Source of the DNA: Strigamia acuminata
Lineage: Eukaryota; Arthropoda; Chilopoda; Geophilomorpha; Linotaeniidae
Assembly (NCBI GenBank): GCA_949358305.1
Contig: OX442314.1
Location: 15,059,060-15,123,059, forward strand
Direction: 5' to 3'
DNA: 64,000 bases
In this document: in pieces, positions 32,101 through 47,100 of the stretch
Layout: every line of letters starts with the position of its first letter
Position numbering within the stretch: the stretch's first letter is position 1
Program-made: the position numbers and the translations under genes
Notes under the pieces: generated by a model
The model's input: only the letters and a program-made list of their open reading frames with translations
Told to the model about the DNA's origin: nothing
The model's database searches: none

Positions 32101-35100
32101 GCATGATCTTGTTGATGAATGTAGTCGAACACACTGCTGCCCGTCATCTCCACCTGTTAAAAAACACATCACACGTCAACATTTCAGTCAGGGAAACACT
32201 TGTTTATTTAAATAAAAACATTCCTCAACCACATTATAAATTTCGAAGAGATATCATCTGACAACATTTGCCGGAATGAACAAAAAAAAATACCGTATTA
32301 ATTGTTTGTTACGAGCAAAATTGAAAAAAATTGAAAAAGAGTGTAAAGAAAGGTGGGGTAATAAATAATAACCCCGGCCTCGTTGCCAATCACAGGCGAG
32401 AAAGTAAGTTTTAACATTTTTTCCACGCAAATGCGTTGTGGCAACCGTGGGATCGGCGCGGAACTGAGTTGACAAGCTTGTTAATTTTCTTTCTCATTTC
32501 ATGGATCCAGCCCTCATGCTAATTGCGACCTGTCATCTCCCCCGCTGATTTCACCTTACTTAATTGCTCCTCGCTCGTTGCCTCCGACACCTGTTGAGAG
32601 GCTACTCATTTACTACCCTCGTTAGATGAGTGCAAAAGTCAACGAGATGAAAGCAACTCCATCCATTCACGACGTGGAAGACAAGAGAAAAGAAACCAAT
32701 TTGTCTCCCGACGCGAACTCTACGTCTGCCTCCAGTCATTAGTCGCGTCTTGCCAAATTCTCCCTCTTTGAACCGTACAAATAAATCATTGGTACGCTCA
32801 ACAGGCGGTCAATTCCGGACTAAAAACCAAATTACAACCTCGTAATTTATAAACTAAAGTTAAACACTTATTTTTTTTTAAAAAATGTGACGACATTCGA
32901 GAATTTAGTTTCTCTTAAATCAAAAAATAGAAATCAAAAAACTCCATTTTGCTCAGTATTCATGAGCAGGAAATAAAAGCGCTAGTTTCCCGCTTTCTTG
33001 GCCATCACGGAATGGCAGATAGAGGTAAAAGATGAGGCGCGCGGTGAGGTAAAAGCCGTGACGAATGAAGCTACCCTTTTATTTATTGGCAAACACCGGG
33101 GCCCTCTCATATGTTTCTGGCTTAGTGTCAAGACGGTGATAATCTGCTGCCATTCCATGGACATCTTTAGTATTCCGAACACCAACTCGGCCAACACATT
33201 TGCCCTTTCTCCCATTGAACGTCATAAAAGTTCACCCACAGCCAAAGAAATTCCACAATATTCGCTCGCTATACCTGAGACAATCCTAGGTAAATGGAGA
33301 CTGTTTCGGAAATGTACAGGAACCGGCCGTCAGATGCCAAGGCAAAGGCGAAACCATCTAGAGACTGAAATAAATTCAATTGATAAACAAATATTAGTCT
33401 ATACAGTTTGGACAATAATAATTCGCATTAAATCCCAGCGCGCAAACAGTTATCTTCACTTACACGACCATAGTGGACCGTTGTTTTATTCATCTTATGG
33501 TCAAGTAAGTCATTTCATGGATCAAATTTCATGGATCAAATTTCAACTTTTTATCGCACGTTGGGAGCAATCAAACCAATTTTTCTCGTTCAAACAATTT
33601 CTCCCATCGCATTGGAATGGCAAAAATTTTAAACTTTTCTCCACCATAAATCAGAGACGTGGGCCGCTTTTACTTCTATCTCGAAGCCAATTCCACAAGG
33701 AATCTTATGCCCACGCAGATGGACACTACCACGCCTCAATACAAAAATGCCCACCGGCCCGCTCGCGTGATGGCCTAATCTGTAATCTCTCGAACCATCG
33801 CATAAAAACAATTCCTTGACTGTCAAACAGCTAGATTTATGAAACGGTCACTCTTTTCAAAAACAACCATCAATATCAGATTCGTCCAATTTTTAAAATA
33901 AAATTCACGTCTCTTATTTTTCCAAAAAAAAAAAAAATAATAATAATTTTTTTTGATATACAACCAGTGTCCACTCTGTTCGAATTTCATATTTCCCTCA
34001 TGAATGAAAGGTGGAAATGCGAGTCAAGGGGGAGAGAGTAACCCCATTCATCGATATTCATGAGTGGGAGGACGAGGACGAGTATACAGAGCAAAGGCAA
34101 GGGATCGAAGAGGGCGTTTATTCCTAATCTTTCTTCATGTGTAATTGAGTTAGGTCGTGCTATTACACATACCCCCCGTTGGAAAGAAAATAAAATCAAT
34201 ATTATCTAATGGAATCAATACCCGTGGATATTATTTGTTCAATTTCAAATTTCTGAATCAAAATATTCTTAGAATAAAATATATAAAAAAAAATTATAAA
34301 ACAAATTTTTTCCCTCCTGATATTAAAGGTCCTGCACTTTCCATTCATTCTGCCTTGCCCCCGCAGGAAAAGGCGGAGTCTTGCAGCGGGCGGGAGTCTC
34401 ATCAGACCAATTAGCATCTGTTTAGAGACTCTGGACATTGGGTTGCGTCTCTCCTCTTGCATCCAATCAATCATATATTAAAGCCAAATCAAATTTTCCC
34501 CACATAGCAACGAAGGCTCTTGTTTTCATCAAAAAATATAGAAGGAAAAAAAAATAACCATGTTTTCTCATCCACTCGAAGCATCTGGACAAGCCAATGG
34601 TCAGAAAATAAAATAAAAATGTCCAGCCGCTGCTTCAATTGCCTAACCTTATAATACGATTTAATCCACAATGCCCGACTGTATATAATATGAGGAAAGA
34701 GGACAAGGGAAGGGATGTTTTTCTTGCACCAGATGTCGTTTGTGGCATCGTCCGCCGTCCCTCAATCAGCAATTGGTTTGGCAAACGTGATGAAAGTTGG
34801 GCGTTGTGTTTGTGGTGCCCACATCTCGCAACCAAACCCGATTTGCTCGCTCTAACTTTGGACCCTGGCATAGAGAGCTGAGGGACGACACGTGACTTGA
34901 AGACAAGTTGCCTGACCCCCTCTCCCTTAATCGCATCGGAAGCGTATGGGTCAGTCCAAATGCTGTCCACACATACACTACAAAGGGGAACTTTTCTCCT
35001 GATTGCGTTGCTCCCCTCCCCAGCGTTCTCAAGTATCCCTTCGTCGCCTCACCTGCAGAATGTGAGTCCCCTGATGCTGTTCAAACACCTCCATGGCCAC

Positions 35101-38100
35101 GGCTGCCGTAGTGCGAGGTCTGCTCGGCCCACCTACAAGAAAATCAAAATCATTATTTCAATTTAAAATAGAGTAAAATTCTAAAATAAAAAAAAGCAAA
35201 AAAAACCCTCCCATTTCGTCTTGAGACAAATAAAATAAGATGCGTCAACACTTTTGTCACCTGCTGAGCAATTGGTATTCACCCCGTCTCAGTGGCGCCA
35301 CAGCAAACCAAAACAGTAGTTTGCAATCGACAATTCGCAAATTTTAAACTCTCCAAAAAATGGCTGTGATTTTTTTATTTTTTTTGGTTTGTCTGATTTA
35401 TATCAGTATTCAGCATAACTAACTCGGCCCAAGGTTACAATTTAAAAATGTTTGTATAAAACGAGGAAAAAAATAAAGACTCGTGCTGAGTCAATCAACT
35501 GACGGCCAATCTCATGTAAAAATGTCTGTCATTCATTCTGCCACTTATCGTGTCAGATCGACAGTTCAAACACACAAAAAAAATAATCAAACAGAAGATT
35601 AGTGTTAGCGATTAAAAATATTTATTTAGCGATGTAAAAAAAAACTCGATAAAAAATACCAAACAAACGCAATTAATTAAATACATCTGGAATTACTAAT
35701 TAACAAGAAACAAATTCATTGCAGGAGAAATCGATAAGAACAACAACCCGTTGATCACACGAAAAGAGAGTTTTAAAGATGACATCTATTGTGGCCTATC
35801 CTTCGAATTGGGAAACATCGAGTAAGCAACGGATTGTGAAGGATGACACTGGTTTTATGATTAAAGAAGCTGGAGAACAAACAAGAAGAAAAGAGTCGAG
35901 AAATCCATCCCTGACAGGCCACTGGTCACTGGACGTGCCAAGCATAATAAAAGGTGGAAGAACAATAAAAGGTTCCACCGACACCATCACCCATCTTGCA
36001 CTCACTCCACGGCGAGTGGTGAGGGTGACAGGGTAAGTTGAAACCTTATTTAATTCTAAAAACTCACTGATGGCTCCAAAGAAAATGATTCAATGACAAA
36101 AAAGAAAAAAGAAAAAAAAAAACGCCCAAACCCACTTCATGGAAATGGACACAAAACGCCATCAATCAATGAATAGAACTTTTTTGTGGGTCCACAAAAT
36201 ATCACATTTCATTTTCATTTCATTTCCACATCAATCTCAGCGTGTGACTTACTTACTCTTACTTTTCAAAATGACTTTTAATTCACTTTTTAAAAAAATA
36301 TACATTATATAGCGTAATGTTTTCTTTGCTTGAATATACTTCTAAAGTTTGAGATTATGTAAACAATGATTTTAAAGAAAAGAATAAAAAGCTTTTGGCT
36401 GTACAAGTAGAGCAGGTCGGGCAAATCCGCAAATCCCAACTGATGATTACTCAAGATTGGTTGGTTCCCTCAGGTGTTTGCGAAAGAAAGAAAGAAAGAA
36501 AAGGAGGTGAAGGGAGAGCGTAATTTCAAACACGCAGAGAATCAATCTAGTAAAATGAGGAAACAATTTGTGTAAAATACCATCGCTGCAAAACATCTCT
36601 TAGCACGCACGACTCGAGGGCAAAGACGCACCTAACTCACCTGGACCCACCTGAATCAATGTTACACTTCTTCCTCAGGTGAAAACAACCCAAAAAAAAT
36701 TATCAAAAGAATAAACTGCTCAAACTTAAAAGCCAACGCCTTTTTAAGGAGTGTCCTCTCTCTTCAGATGCGCATTAAAGTGAATTGAGATTTCAACTCC
36801 CCCTCGAGCATCCCTAACCATCTTTTTCACACGGAAAAAACTTTTTCAACGAGTCAAATTTGCCATTTATACAAAATGCGAGTTTAAGGTAAAGAAATCG
36901 ATACGAAATCGTGTTGGAAAAAAGGGGCGAGAAGGGACGTGAACCATTTCCTTTGACTGTCACTTGGACATGATTCACATGATGATGATTCCCGAATCAG
37001 TCAAACGGGGAGAGGGACGGACGCCTTGAATCACGATCAATAAAAAGAGGGAACTCTTGGTCACACACCTATTGTGCCATGGATTAAGGCACATTGTGTG
37101 GGCACGAGAAAAGTCCAATAAACGATAAAAACCGAGACGGTTTGTTGTCTCTTTTTTTAAAAAAAAAAAAAAAAGATAGAGACAATTTTGACAGTTTTAA
37201 GATGCAATCTCTCAAGCCCCTTTCAAAGTGTTTACTGTGAAATGCACCATGCAACTGCTACTGCCTTCTCAACCCTTTCATTCCCCGTGGGTGCACACCT
37301 GGTCTAACCTTGATAGCTCGGAGGAAGAGCCGTGACATACACACCATGACCCTCATCTGCATCTAAACTCTCGTCTACAACTGCAATCAAACTGCGTTCC
37401 ACTAGGGGGACTTATTACCTATTCATACATGCATTGTGCAAGGACAAAGAAACCCATCATCCTGAATAAGGGACAATTACAGAGTACAAACAGCGAGAAA
37501 ACCAAACCATTCCCACGTTGTTCCTGAAGGAAAAATCTTATTCAACTATTTTTTTCCCTTCTATCTTTCTCCTTGATAAAAATCTCTTAAATTAACAACA
37601 ACAAATTCCATTATACGTCTCAGTCTCGACTAAATATTTCAACTGCTACAAAAAAAATATATATAAAAACAACTTTTTTTTTAAAAAAAAAAATAAGTGT
37701 TTCGAGTAAAGAGTCGGTGTCCTTCACCTATGATTTAAATGCAATGATGCGACACGTTGCAATTGTGACAAAGAGGGCATGAACAATATCAACTTCAACT
37801 GGCATTCCATCATTTTCTCTGCCGACTCGAGCCAAACTTTAAACGAAGCAAGAAAAACGCAACTCGAGTTTTCACTTCGGACCAACGGTTAAAAGATTAC
37901 TAGCTAAGCTACCGTCGTTAACCCTATAAGCATTTATTTGGGTCTAGGGAACGTGTGGCATAAAACACGTATAGCGATGTAATAAGCCACGTTTCTAAGC
38001 TTGTTTATAATAAAGCTCAGAGCGAGACTCTCCTGTAATGAGAGATTAACCCAAATCCCCTCTAGTGGCAAATCGAATAAACAGTTTGCCACTGTGTCTC

Positions 38101-41100
38101 CTGTTTATTTTCACCCTTAGCTTATGAAGGCGCGTGCACAGACACGTAAATAAGATCAATATAAAAAAAGAGAAAGGGCATGGCCTCTTTTGATTAGACG
38201 ACTCGTCTTTATTGGCACTTGGAGTGTGCGCAAACAAAGTCGTGAGAAATGCTGATATACGGCACTCATTAAGACGCAATGGGAAGTCTGCGAAAATTGG
38301 CAAAAGGAGCAAAAAAACAACAACAAGCGCGCATTTCAATAGCGCACATAAATGCAGACGTGGTTTATGTGTTAATAACCCGTGACGACGATCACGCAAC
38401 GCTCCACAGCCGTAACCGCAATTTGATCAACAGAACTTTTTGTTAAAATTTAAAAAATAAAATAAAAAGCTCAGACATTTTAAAATCAAGTTTCCCAGAT
38501 GCTGCTTTAAGATTTCACATTTCTTATTGACTGCAACGACCATTAAAGCGAATCTATTTATTTTTAACATATATAAACAAACACTTCTGCAATTGCAATG
38601 CAATCGAAATGCCGAAAGAGGCCAAACATTATTTAATCAGAAGTTTACGTTGTAAAATATGATAGCAAACTGTAAGTTTGATCACAACTCGCAAAAAAAT
38701 ATTAAATCAGACAAGAAAATAAGATCTAGTGCGGAAGTATACGGCCTCAATGCGGTCATCAAGCGTGCAATTGGGCAGCCATTGTGGTCGAATGGGCTGC
38801 TCATTAGACCAAAAGGATCCATCGCATCAACTTGATTCCATCCCCAACCAACTCGCAGCCAAGATAAACTTATAAATTTCTTCGCCTCGCTCGAAAAAGA
38901 AAAACTTAACCCCGAAAGAGGTTAAAATTTAATAAACACCCCGCAAATAAAGCACGGTGTTAATTGGAAAATAGGGAAAGGGAGATTTGTGCAATGTGGC
39001 TTTACTTGAATTTGCTCTGTGTGCTAACAGCAGGGAATTTTCTACCCACAATCCAATCACGGGCGCCCACTCGCGGGCGCGACACGACCGAGGCGAAGGC
39101 ATCCCTTAATCTGATTTCCATTTCCAAAATGAAATTACGCACCACTTATTGAAACCCAAACCTCATCGGTTGGTTCAGTAGGATGAGAAGAGTGCACAAC
39201 TCATCCCAACACCATTCACTACATCTTTTTTTCCCTTCTTTCCACCTTCGAGGTGTGAGGGTACACCTTCGCTTAAGGCACGCTATACAAAATTAACATC
39301 CCTTTTCTAATTGCAATTATTTTTTCTTCCTTCACTGATAGAACAAAAAAAAAAAATTTGAACAAAAAATCCCTCGTAATATCCCTTGAGAACTCCCCAC
39401 ACGTGACTTGTTTTTTTTTCTCCTATGAAAATCCCGAATTGAGTGGAGGAGGAAAAAAAAACAACTGGGTTTGAATTTTAAAAAGGTTCAACACTAGTGA
39501 CATTTCCCATAAAAATTAAGAGAAAAAAAAAGTATCCACAAAACTTTTTAGTCAATTAAAAAAAAAAATGAATTTTATTTTAATTTAATTTATTTTACCT
39601 TTGACGGACTTATTGGGCGGAGAATCTTCCCGGTTCCAGGGTGGGTCACCATGACTGGAGAAGTCTCGCAGACGCAGATAACTGATGGTCAGCCGAATGA
39701 TGGAGGCCTTGTCCAGCTGGCTAGTGATGGCCGCCGGCAAAGGCAACATCTTGGCCAGCTCATAGAATTCGTAGTTCTCCTTGCCCCGCCGAGATCGGGC
39801 CGCATCCCGGGACTTCTCCTTCCGCAGCTCCAGGATACTAAAAAACAAAAAAGCGTAAAAAAAAAATATATTATAACAAAAATTTAACATTTATAATAAT
39901 TATAAATTTAATGATCAATTCTGTTGTATTCGTGGTCTCTTTTTCAAAATGGAAAAGTAACCATAAAAATAAAAATAAAACATTAAACGCGAATCTTTAC
40001 ACTATTATGGCCACATTCAACACACAAGTGTCAATTTGTTTACGACCCCCTTACCTTGAATTACCACGAATGCAAAGCAATAATCATACACAGTATAAAA
40101 CACACCACAACTTTTTTTCTCCTTTTTCAAAATCCTGGTTCTCTTTTTCAATTACCGTATAGCATTAAAACACCCATAAAACGTGAATTATTATTATTAT
40201 TATTATTAAATTTCAGAAGAAAAAAAAACTTAAATGCTTTATTTCAACATTTCAACATTATTTCAACAAGCCCACGTTAATCATCCTCATTCAACAACAT
40301 TTAAAAGACCTTTAAATTTAATTTGCAGCACAAATGGCAATGTGGTTCTGGGATTTACCGTCCCTTAAGCAGTTTGCTGGCCAATTAGCACTTAATTGCA
40401 TCAAACGTCACTTTTAATTGAACACATTTCAGGGACGACTTTGGCTTCATCAACCCCACTGCTGCTCATTTGCATCTCTTTTTCATTCCCGGCAACGTCA
40501 ATGAGTGTCTTTCCCGCCTTATCAGCAGAGCAGGTAGGTTTGGCTCTGCTTGGCTGAAAGATCTGCTTCACTGATCCTGCCATCTATTCTACTTTGACAC
40601 GAGACATTTTTCTTACACAAGTCACTGACACAAGACATTCTCTAATTATAGATGAGGAAAGATTACCGAGAATCGTCGATAGTACATCCGTGGACTCTTG
40701 ACCCAGTCCATAAACTAGAAAATGACTGCCAACAAAACTTTCTTTTCACGTTTGGTTTACCCACAACCGCAAACTTTTCATTACACAAAACGACTCAAAA
40801 GTGTTGAAGTAGCCACCCCATGGGAGGCGAGCCAATCTCTCGGCTGGGGTGCCATTCCTTCGACACCCCGGCACTTTTCATTGTCTTCAATCAGGACCCT
40901 GGTCATCGGAGAAGCGTCCGAATGGCCCGAAGCGTGGACGGCCGCCAGTCTCCAGAGACTTTTTCCTCACCTGGTGAGGTAAAATCCCCCTCTCTCCTGC
41001 CCATCTTGCAATGGGCTCCCTCGTGCACTCTCCAGTTGCTAAGGGTCCGCCAAGTCGTTGATTGATCGAACGAGGACACTCAAAACCACACACGCGCCAC

Positions 41101-44100
41101 TTATGGCAACACTGTGTCGGGATCAAGTTATAAGCTGATGAAAAAACATTCCAATAGCTTAAAAACAAAATCGAGTCCCATAAAAACTTTACACCTACAC
41201 AAATATAAATTTCACGCTTTTTTTTTAAAAAAAAAATCACATTTTTCTTTCCCTGCTATTTAATTGCTTAATTGTTGAAAACCTACGGCGCAAATCGTTG
41301 ATTTCCAGTGTGTGTGTACTTCCCTCGTTAATCAATACGTAAGCATTTTCCCGCACTTGTCAAGAAGTGGCGTGAGTCACGACTCACCTCCGACCACCCA
41401 GCCAAACCGTAGGGTGACAAAAATACCTGCCATCCTCCCCCCTCATCAGTTCCATTGGCATCAAGTGAAGCAAAACCACAAAGCTCTTAACCTTTCCATC
41501 GCCTTTTGACTTCAACAATTCACCATTGCTCAATAACAAACCTCCAATAACCAATTCATTCTCCCTTCTTATTTTCCAAACCAAACTTTTAAACAAAAAA
41601 CTTCAAACAATTCGCTCCATTCCATAAGTTTAAAGTCCACAACTCGGTTTTAAGTGCAAACTAAACCACGCAAAAAAAAAAGCAAAAAAAAGTAAAACGT
41701 ATGACGTAAAAACACTCAAAGCAAATACAAAGGAATCGCATGACTGAGCAACAGCAGCCTCTGAGCCATAAAGAAATAAAGAAATAATTCCGAAAACAGG
41801 GAGAATGAACTCAAATAAAAACTTTTAACATCACCCTCTGAATCCATCAGTCAACCATTTAACGCTCGACTCCCCAACAAAACACAGCTATACTCGCAAT
41901 CCCCTCTCTCCACGCAACCCTTCTAAATAACCTACAGCTTGCTTAATATTCCTCCATCGAATGATTAATTAAACCGCATTCCGAACGACCAAAATACCTC
42001 CGCAACAAAATAAAAAAGAAAAACTTTGAAAACACACTTTGCTGGTAATTCATGTCCATCTGCGTCCACTGTCGAATTCCCTCTTGATTCCAAAAGGCGG
42101 CGGTCAAAAAACAAGAAGCGGTGCAAATTGAATTTGACCGCTGGCATGGGAGCAAGAAGAGGAGTACCCAGGGACCCAAAGCCCATTAGGTTCATCGGCC
42201 CGGACCGCGATTCTGATGTTTCCCGATGCGCTGGGGTCTGCTCCCCTCGTTCATCTTTCATGGGAGTTCGTGGGAGAGAGAGAGAAATAGAGAGAGAGGG
42301 AAAAAAGAAAAAACACTTCTTTTCCCCCTACCTTCAATTCCTTCCTTCTTCCCTATTTCCCAACCTTTTCCAGAAGGAGAGAACTAACACTTGAAGTGTC
42401 TGCACCTTCAATTGGTGACTTTAAATTTCACCATCATCGTTCCTCTAGGGACAACAACAACGATGTTGATTTCCAACTGTTTACTTTCAAGCTACTGTTT
42501 GGTCACCTAAAATATATCTTTAAAAATGTCATCTGCAATTTACAAATCTGTCAGACTTTCGTGTCTCTACAATGAATATAAAAAGCAGAGTAAAGATTCA
42601 TCGGGTGATCAATATTCTCGAGCATCAGCAGGAACTTGGACAGTGCTTGCCAGCAAAGCTCATCTCGTGGTGCCCTCAATGAATGGCAATTTGATAGCAA
42701 AGGACCCTTCTTCACCATTTTTTTGTGTGCCACGCACATCTCGTCTGCATGCGGCCAACTAGTAGCTAATTCTCGTGCACGCTTGCGCCCGCGTGCTGCT
42801 ACGGCATCTTAACGAAGACCACAAGAATTCTTCTGGCATGCTGATCTTTCACCGCCTCCCGCCCCCGAACCATTGGTCTTCAGGTATAAACGACTCCAAC
42901 CCGTCGACCGACCACACATCACAGACACCCATCGCCTCGGAAACCCGGCAACATCGCCACCCGACACTTAGACTTAAACGCGTGAGTTTCTCATTCTTAT
43001 TATTCTTTAATATACACCTCGCATATAGATATTTAGAAATTTATATACACCGGTAATACATTAATAAATTTTAAAAAAATCCTTCAAACAAAAAATAACA
43101 TGTGAAAAGCCCATTTCAGGTGTAGGAAGATAAGGAATAGTGAGAGAAAATGGTTGGTAAAGACTAAAGAGTGAGTTCGGATGAGATTGAGTGTATGAGC
43201 GAAAGATTGAGCGAGAGAGAGAGAGAGAATGCGAGTTTTACAAACCCCTGTGAAGGATGTAGATGATAAAAGGCTGTCACTGACCATGAGTGCGTGAAGG
43301 CCGGATTGACGGGAGAATGCGCGTGTGGATGCGGCCCGCCCGGCAACGAGCACTCGGCCATGCTGGGCGCCACGCTGTGCGGATACGGCAACATGAGCAT
43401 GAGGACTGGCTGACGAACGCCGACGAGAGAGAGAGAAGATCACGATGGAAGTCCAAAATTTCAGAGACTGGCCGACCACTCAACTGACACTCGATTCTTG
43501 GCTGCACACCTCTCGCCAAGAACCATCATGAGGTTGGGCACACGCGGAACCCGACGCAGCTTGCTCGACCAACTGGGTGTCGCGTGTGGCCGCACGAGGT
43601 CGCCCTGGCTGCAGGCACCATGTGCTCCAATTAATGGGGCAACAGGGAGTTGTGGATGGTACACGAGAGTGGAGGAAAAAAAGAGGAGTGTGAGGGACTG
43701 TGAAGAGGAGTTAGACGAGAAAAGGAATCCACCTTATCTGTTTTACAATGGTGAAATATTGGTTGCCCAATTAGTGTCACAGGGATGGTCAACCTTAACT
43801 GATTCAAACCAATTCTTTGACATTCCAAACTCGCCCGTTAACAACTTTTATTTTTTATTAATTCTTTTTTTTTCTTTACTTATTAAAAGAAAAAAAGTAA
43901 TATCGGTCGGCTTATGTGGCTTTGATTAGACACAACCAACGCCTTTTATTATGATCGACCCTCATTGAATTATAAGGTTTTGAAAAGCACTCATCAATTT
44001 TCACACCTCCCCAAACCAGCAACACTAACACAATTAGAGGGAGGTGATTTGGGCAACCCCGCATCAAAGTCCCCTCCTCACCTAGTTCACCCCCGCACTA

Positions 44101-47100
44101 TATTCGATCAATATATTGGAACGAGGGAGCATGTCTGTGTGTGTGTATGAGAGAAAGAGAGGGAAAAAATAAGTCAATTACATAACTCCATAATTTACGC
44201 CAACATAATCCGTTTAATTTTTGCATAGACTGGAACGGAGGGCGAAAGAAAACACACGAAACGTACAAGCTTTTTGTTATTCCCACAACTATTTGCAGTG
44301 ACAGAAATCTATTGCCTCGCCGTCGCGCCATCGCGAGCTCATGGCTAAGATCACGCTCGTGCAACCTCGGACGGATTTACGACCGATGCCAAACTGGACT
44401 CACGTGCCATTCATGGTAAATAGAAAATGACTCACCTGTAGAAAAATCGCAATAAAAACTACAGGTGAAAACCTAAACACCTTTTGGGGGCAAAAACGGC
44501 CCTCAAATGTCCAAACGAGGACCTCCATCGCGCACAAACCCCTTCAAGTAGCACCTCAATCATTTAATCTCATCATCTCGTCCACTCGGTGGGTGGCCGA
44601 GCTAAGAAACCTCACCCACTTAACTCCCCCTTCATTGTGTTGAGACCATTTTTTTCGGTATTCGTTTGTTTGTTTATTTATTTCATACCACTGCGGCGCG
44701 TGTTTGAAATGTGATCCACTCATTTGTCTCGAAAATCTTGTCACAAAATGGTGGCCATAAACACAATTAAAGAACAAAAGGAGGACGGGACTCGCCGTCC
44801 CCCCTTTCGTGTACATTCGTACATTACACCTGTGCACACCTTTAATCAGGGCGTTGTCCCGCATGTCAGCTTGAGTCCCACACATTCAAATTACAGCCGA
44901 TCACAATACACCCCTCTCCATCAAATATCAAGAATAGTGATCAAATCCAAATTAAACCCTCGGCTCTCACAACCGACCTAAGCCCTTGAGGTGAGCGACT
45001 CGGTGCGGGCATTTTTCCTTATTTTAACCTCTGCATACTGACAGCCCAAGGTTTCTCGCTTCTTTCCTTTTCCATAACCTGTAATCTATTTGGCCATATT
45101 CTCCCCGTAGGTGGGCGCCTCCCAAATCTCATATTAAATCGACCAATATTCCCCCTTCCCTCTCCCACCTGCCTCATGCCCCACATGGAAGCCAATTCGA
45201 GCGTTTCTTTAATCAATAACCAAAAAAAATATACAAAATTGAAAAATATAAAGATAAAAAAAAAAAAAAAATATCTTTCAAAAAATACATATGGTTACCA
45301 TGACAACCATTAACCATCTTCCTCCTCCGTATAAGGTGCGCAGCTGCAGCCGCCATCTTCGAACCAATCAGAGAATGGCATAAAGAATTCATTACATCAA
45401 CGTCTTAAACGAGAAGAAGTTAAACAAGAGAGAAAGAAGAAAAAAAAATGTTAGTGAGAGGACTGACGTCACTCTATCGTTACAGCCCGGTCGTAGGGGC
45501 GTGGCAAGCGCGTCTCTAAAATCACCATCTACCTCGCAAACGCCGCCCCTCCCCCTCCCGACTCCTGCCTCGAGGAAGACTCCGTCAAGACGTTGTCGTG
45601 CGTGCATTGGTCGCGCAAATTCAACTCCACCAATCCGGTTGGTCTGCGTCCACCCGCCCCTCGGCGATGGAAGATGCAGGACGTCACGTCGGACGACACT
45701 GTCAAGACGCTTTCAAAACGCCACCAGGCCACACCCACTCTGCATACAAAACTCACGCAAATCGAAAAAAAAAAAACAATATACCATTTTCCCGCCTAAT
45801 CTCAATGATTGACCGATTAAAAACAATCTATTTATTTACGACTTTTTTTTTAATCGATAAAAAAAAAATGCTTTCAAGCCGCCCCGTATTCCCACCTGTC
45901 TAATCACAATAGAGGCCCTCAAATTAAGCTTCATTAAGCAATCAATTTACCACCTCCACATAGATCCAGACAAGTCGGTTTTAAACATTATTGCCACTAA
46001 CTCCGACTCCCACCTCACCCCATTCCCGTCCTAATCACCTAGAACTGCTAGAAAGAGCGGAGAGAAGGGGAGTTGAGGAATAGGGGGAGTGGGCAATTGT
46101 GCCTGTAGGGACCTCCCCACAACACACTTTTAGTTCTTCTCTCACCTTCAATTATCAGTTCCTCGACCACCAACGGCATAATACAATCAGCCGGTCCACT
46201 TTTTTGTCGTTCATAAATCAAAGAAAGGTGAAAGTTATGCTCGGAGGAATTTCGGTATAATTGGTTCAAATTATGGGCAGTCATAAAATGAGATATAAAA
46301 CACCAAACACCAAACACAAAACCCTTTTACGAACGGGGCCACATGCGAAATAATATTCTTTGAATTTTTAATCGCAATAAATCAATTCCGTCCTCACACA
46401 CAACGTCTGACACGAATTTAAAACGAAGGACGAAAAAAAATAAACTCCTGAGTCATGCGACACCATAAAACCAACGGCACACTTCCTCTCTGGTACAAAT
46501 CACGATGAAAAACAGCTTTCTAATTGGATTAATTTCTAGTGCCACCACTTGTGCCTTCAACGCCCTTTTTTCCCTTTCTTCGCCCGTCTCTTCGCCCACT
46601 ATAAATCTTTCGAGGACGTGAGTTGCACAAAACTGCGAGAGGGATACTCGACCATTTAAGCAAATCAACTCCCCCGATTTAAAAAGGTCCTCCTACACTC
46701 GAATCACGTGTCGACCACCATTTTCTGCAGGTAATGGACAGATTTATTGGAACAACTTCCTCCTCTCAATTACGCATTTTAACAACGCACTTCCTGTCCA
46801 TCAACCAACCCTCCAAAACCTATGCAACTTAAAAAGTCTCTTCCAAATTCTCTCCAACCTCGCCCGAAAAAGGATGGAGGGGGAAAGAAGAGGGAAGGGA
46901 AGAAAGCAGAATGTGCAGAAGCTGCAGAATAGCAACGCATCAACGCACCAGAAAAACGGCTATGCCGCATTACTCCTAAGGCACGAAGTCGACATACCCT
47001 TTATAGAATCAAGAGGGGAAAAGAAAAGAGATGTGGAAAGGGAAAAAAGGAATGGACATCCAAGTGGAAATTGATAAGCTCCTATACTCAATTATTTATA

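Noticed and set aside
32998-33819. 273-codon plus-strand ORF
   Set aside because: Overlaps the trh PAS-A exon (33364-33275) in antisense and extends into introns; starts from a non-ATG codon, with no similarity.
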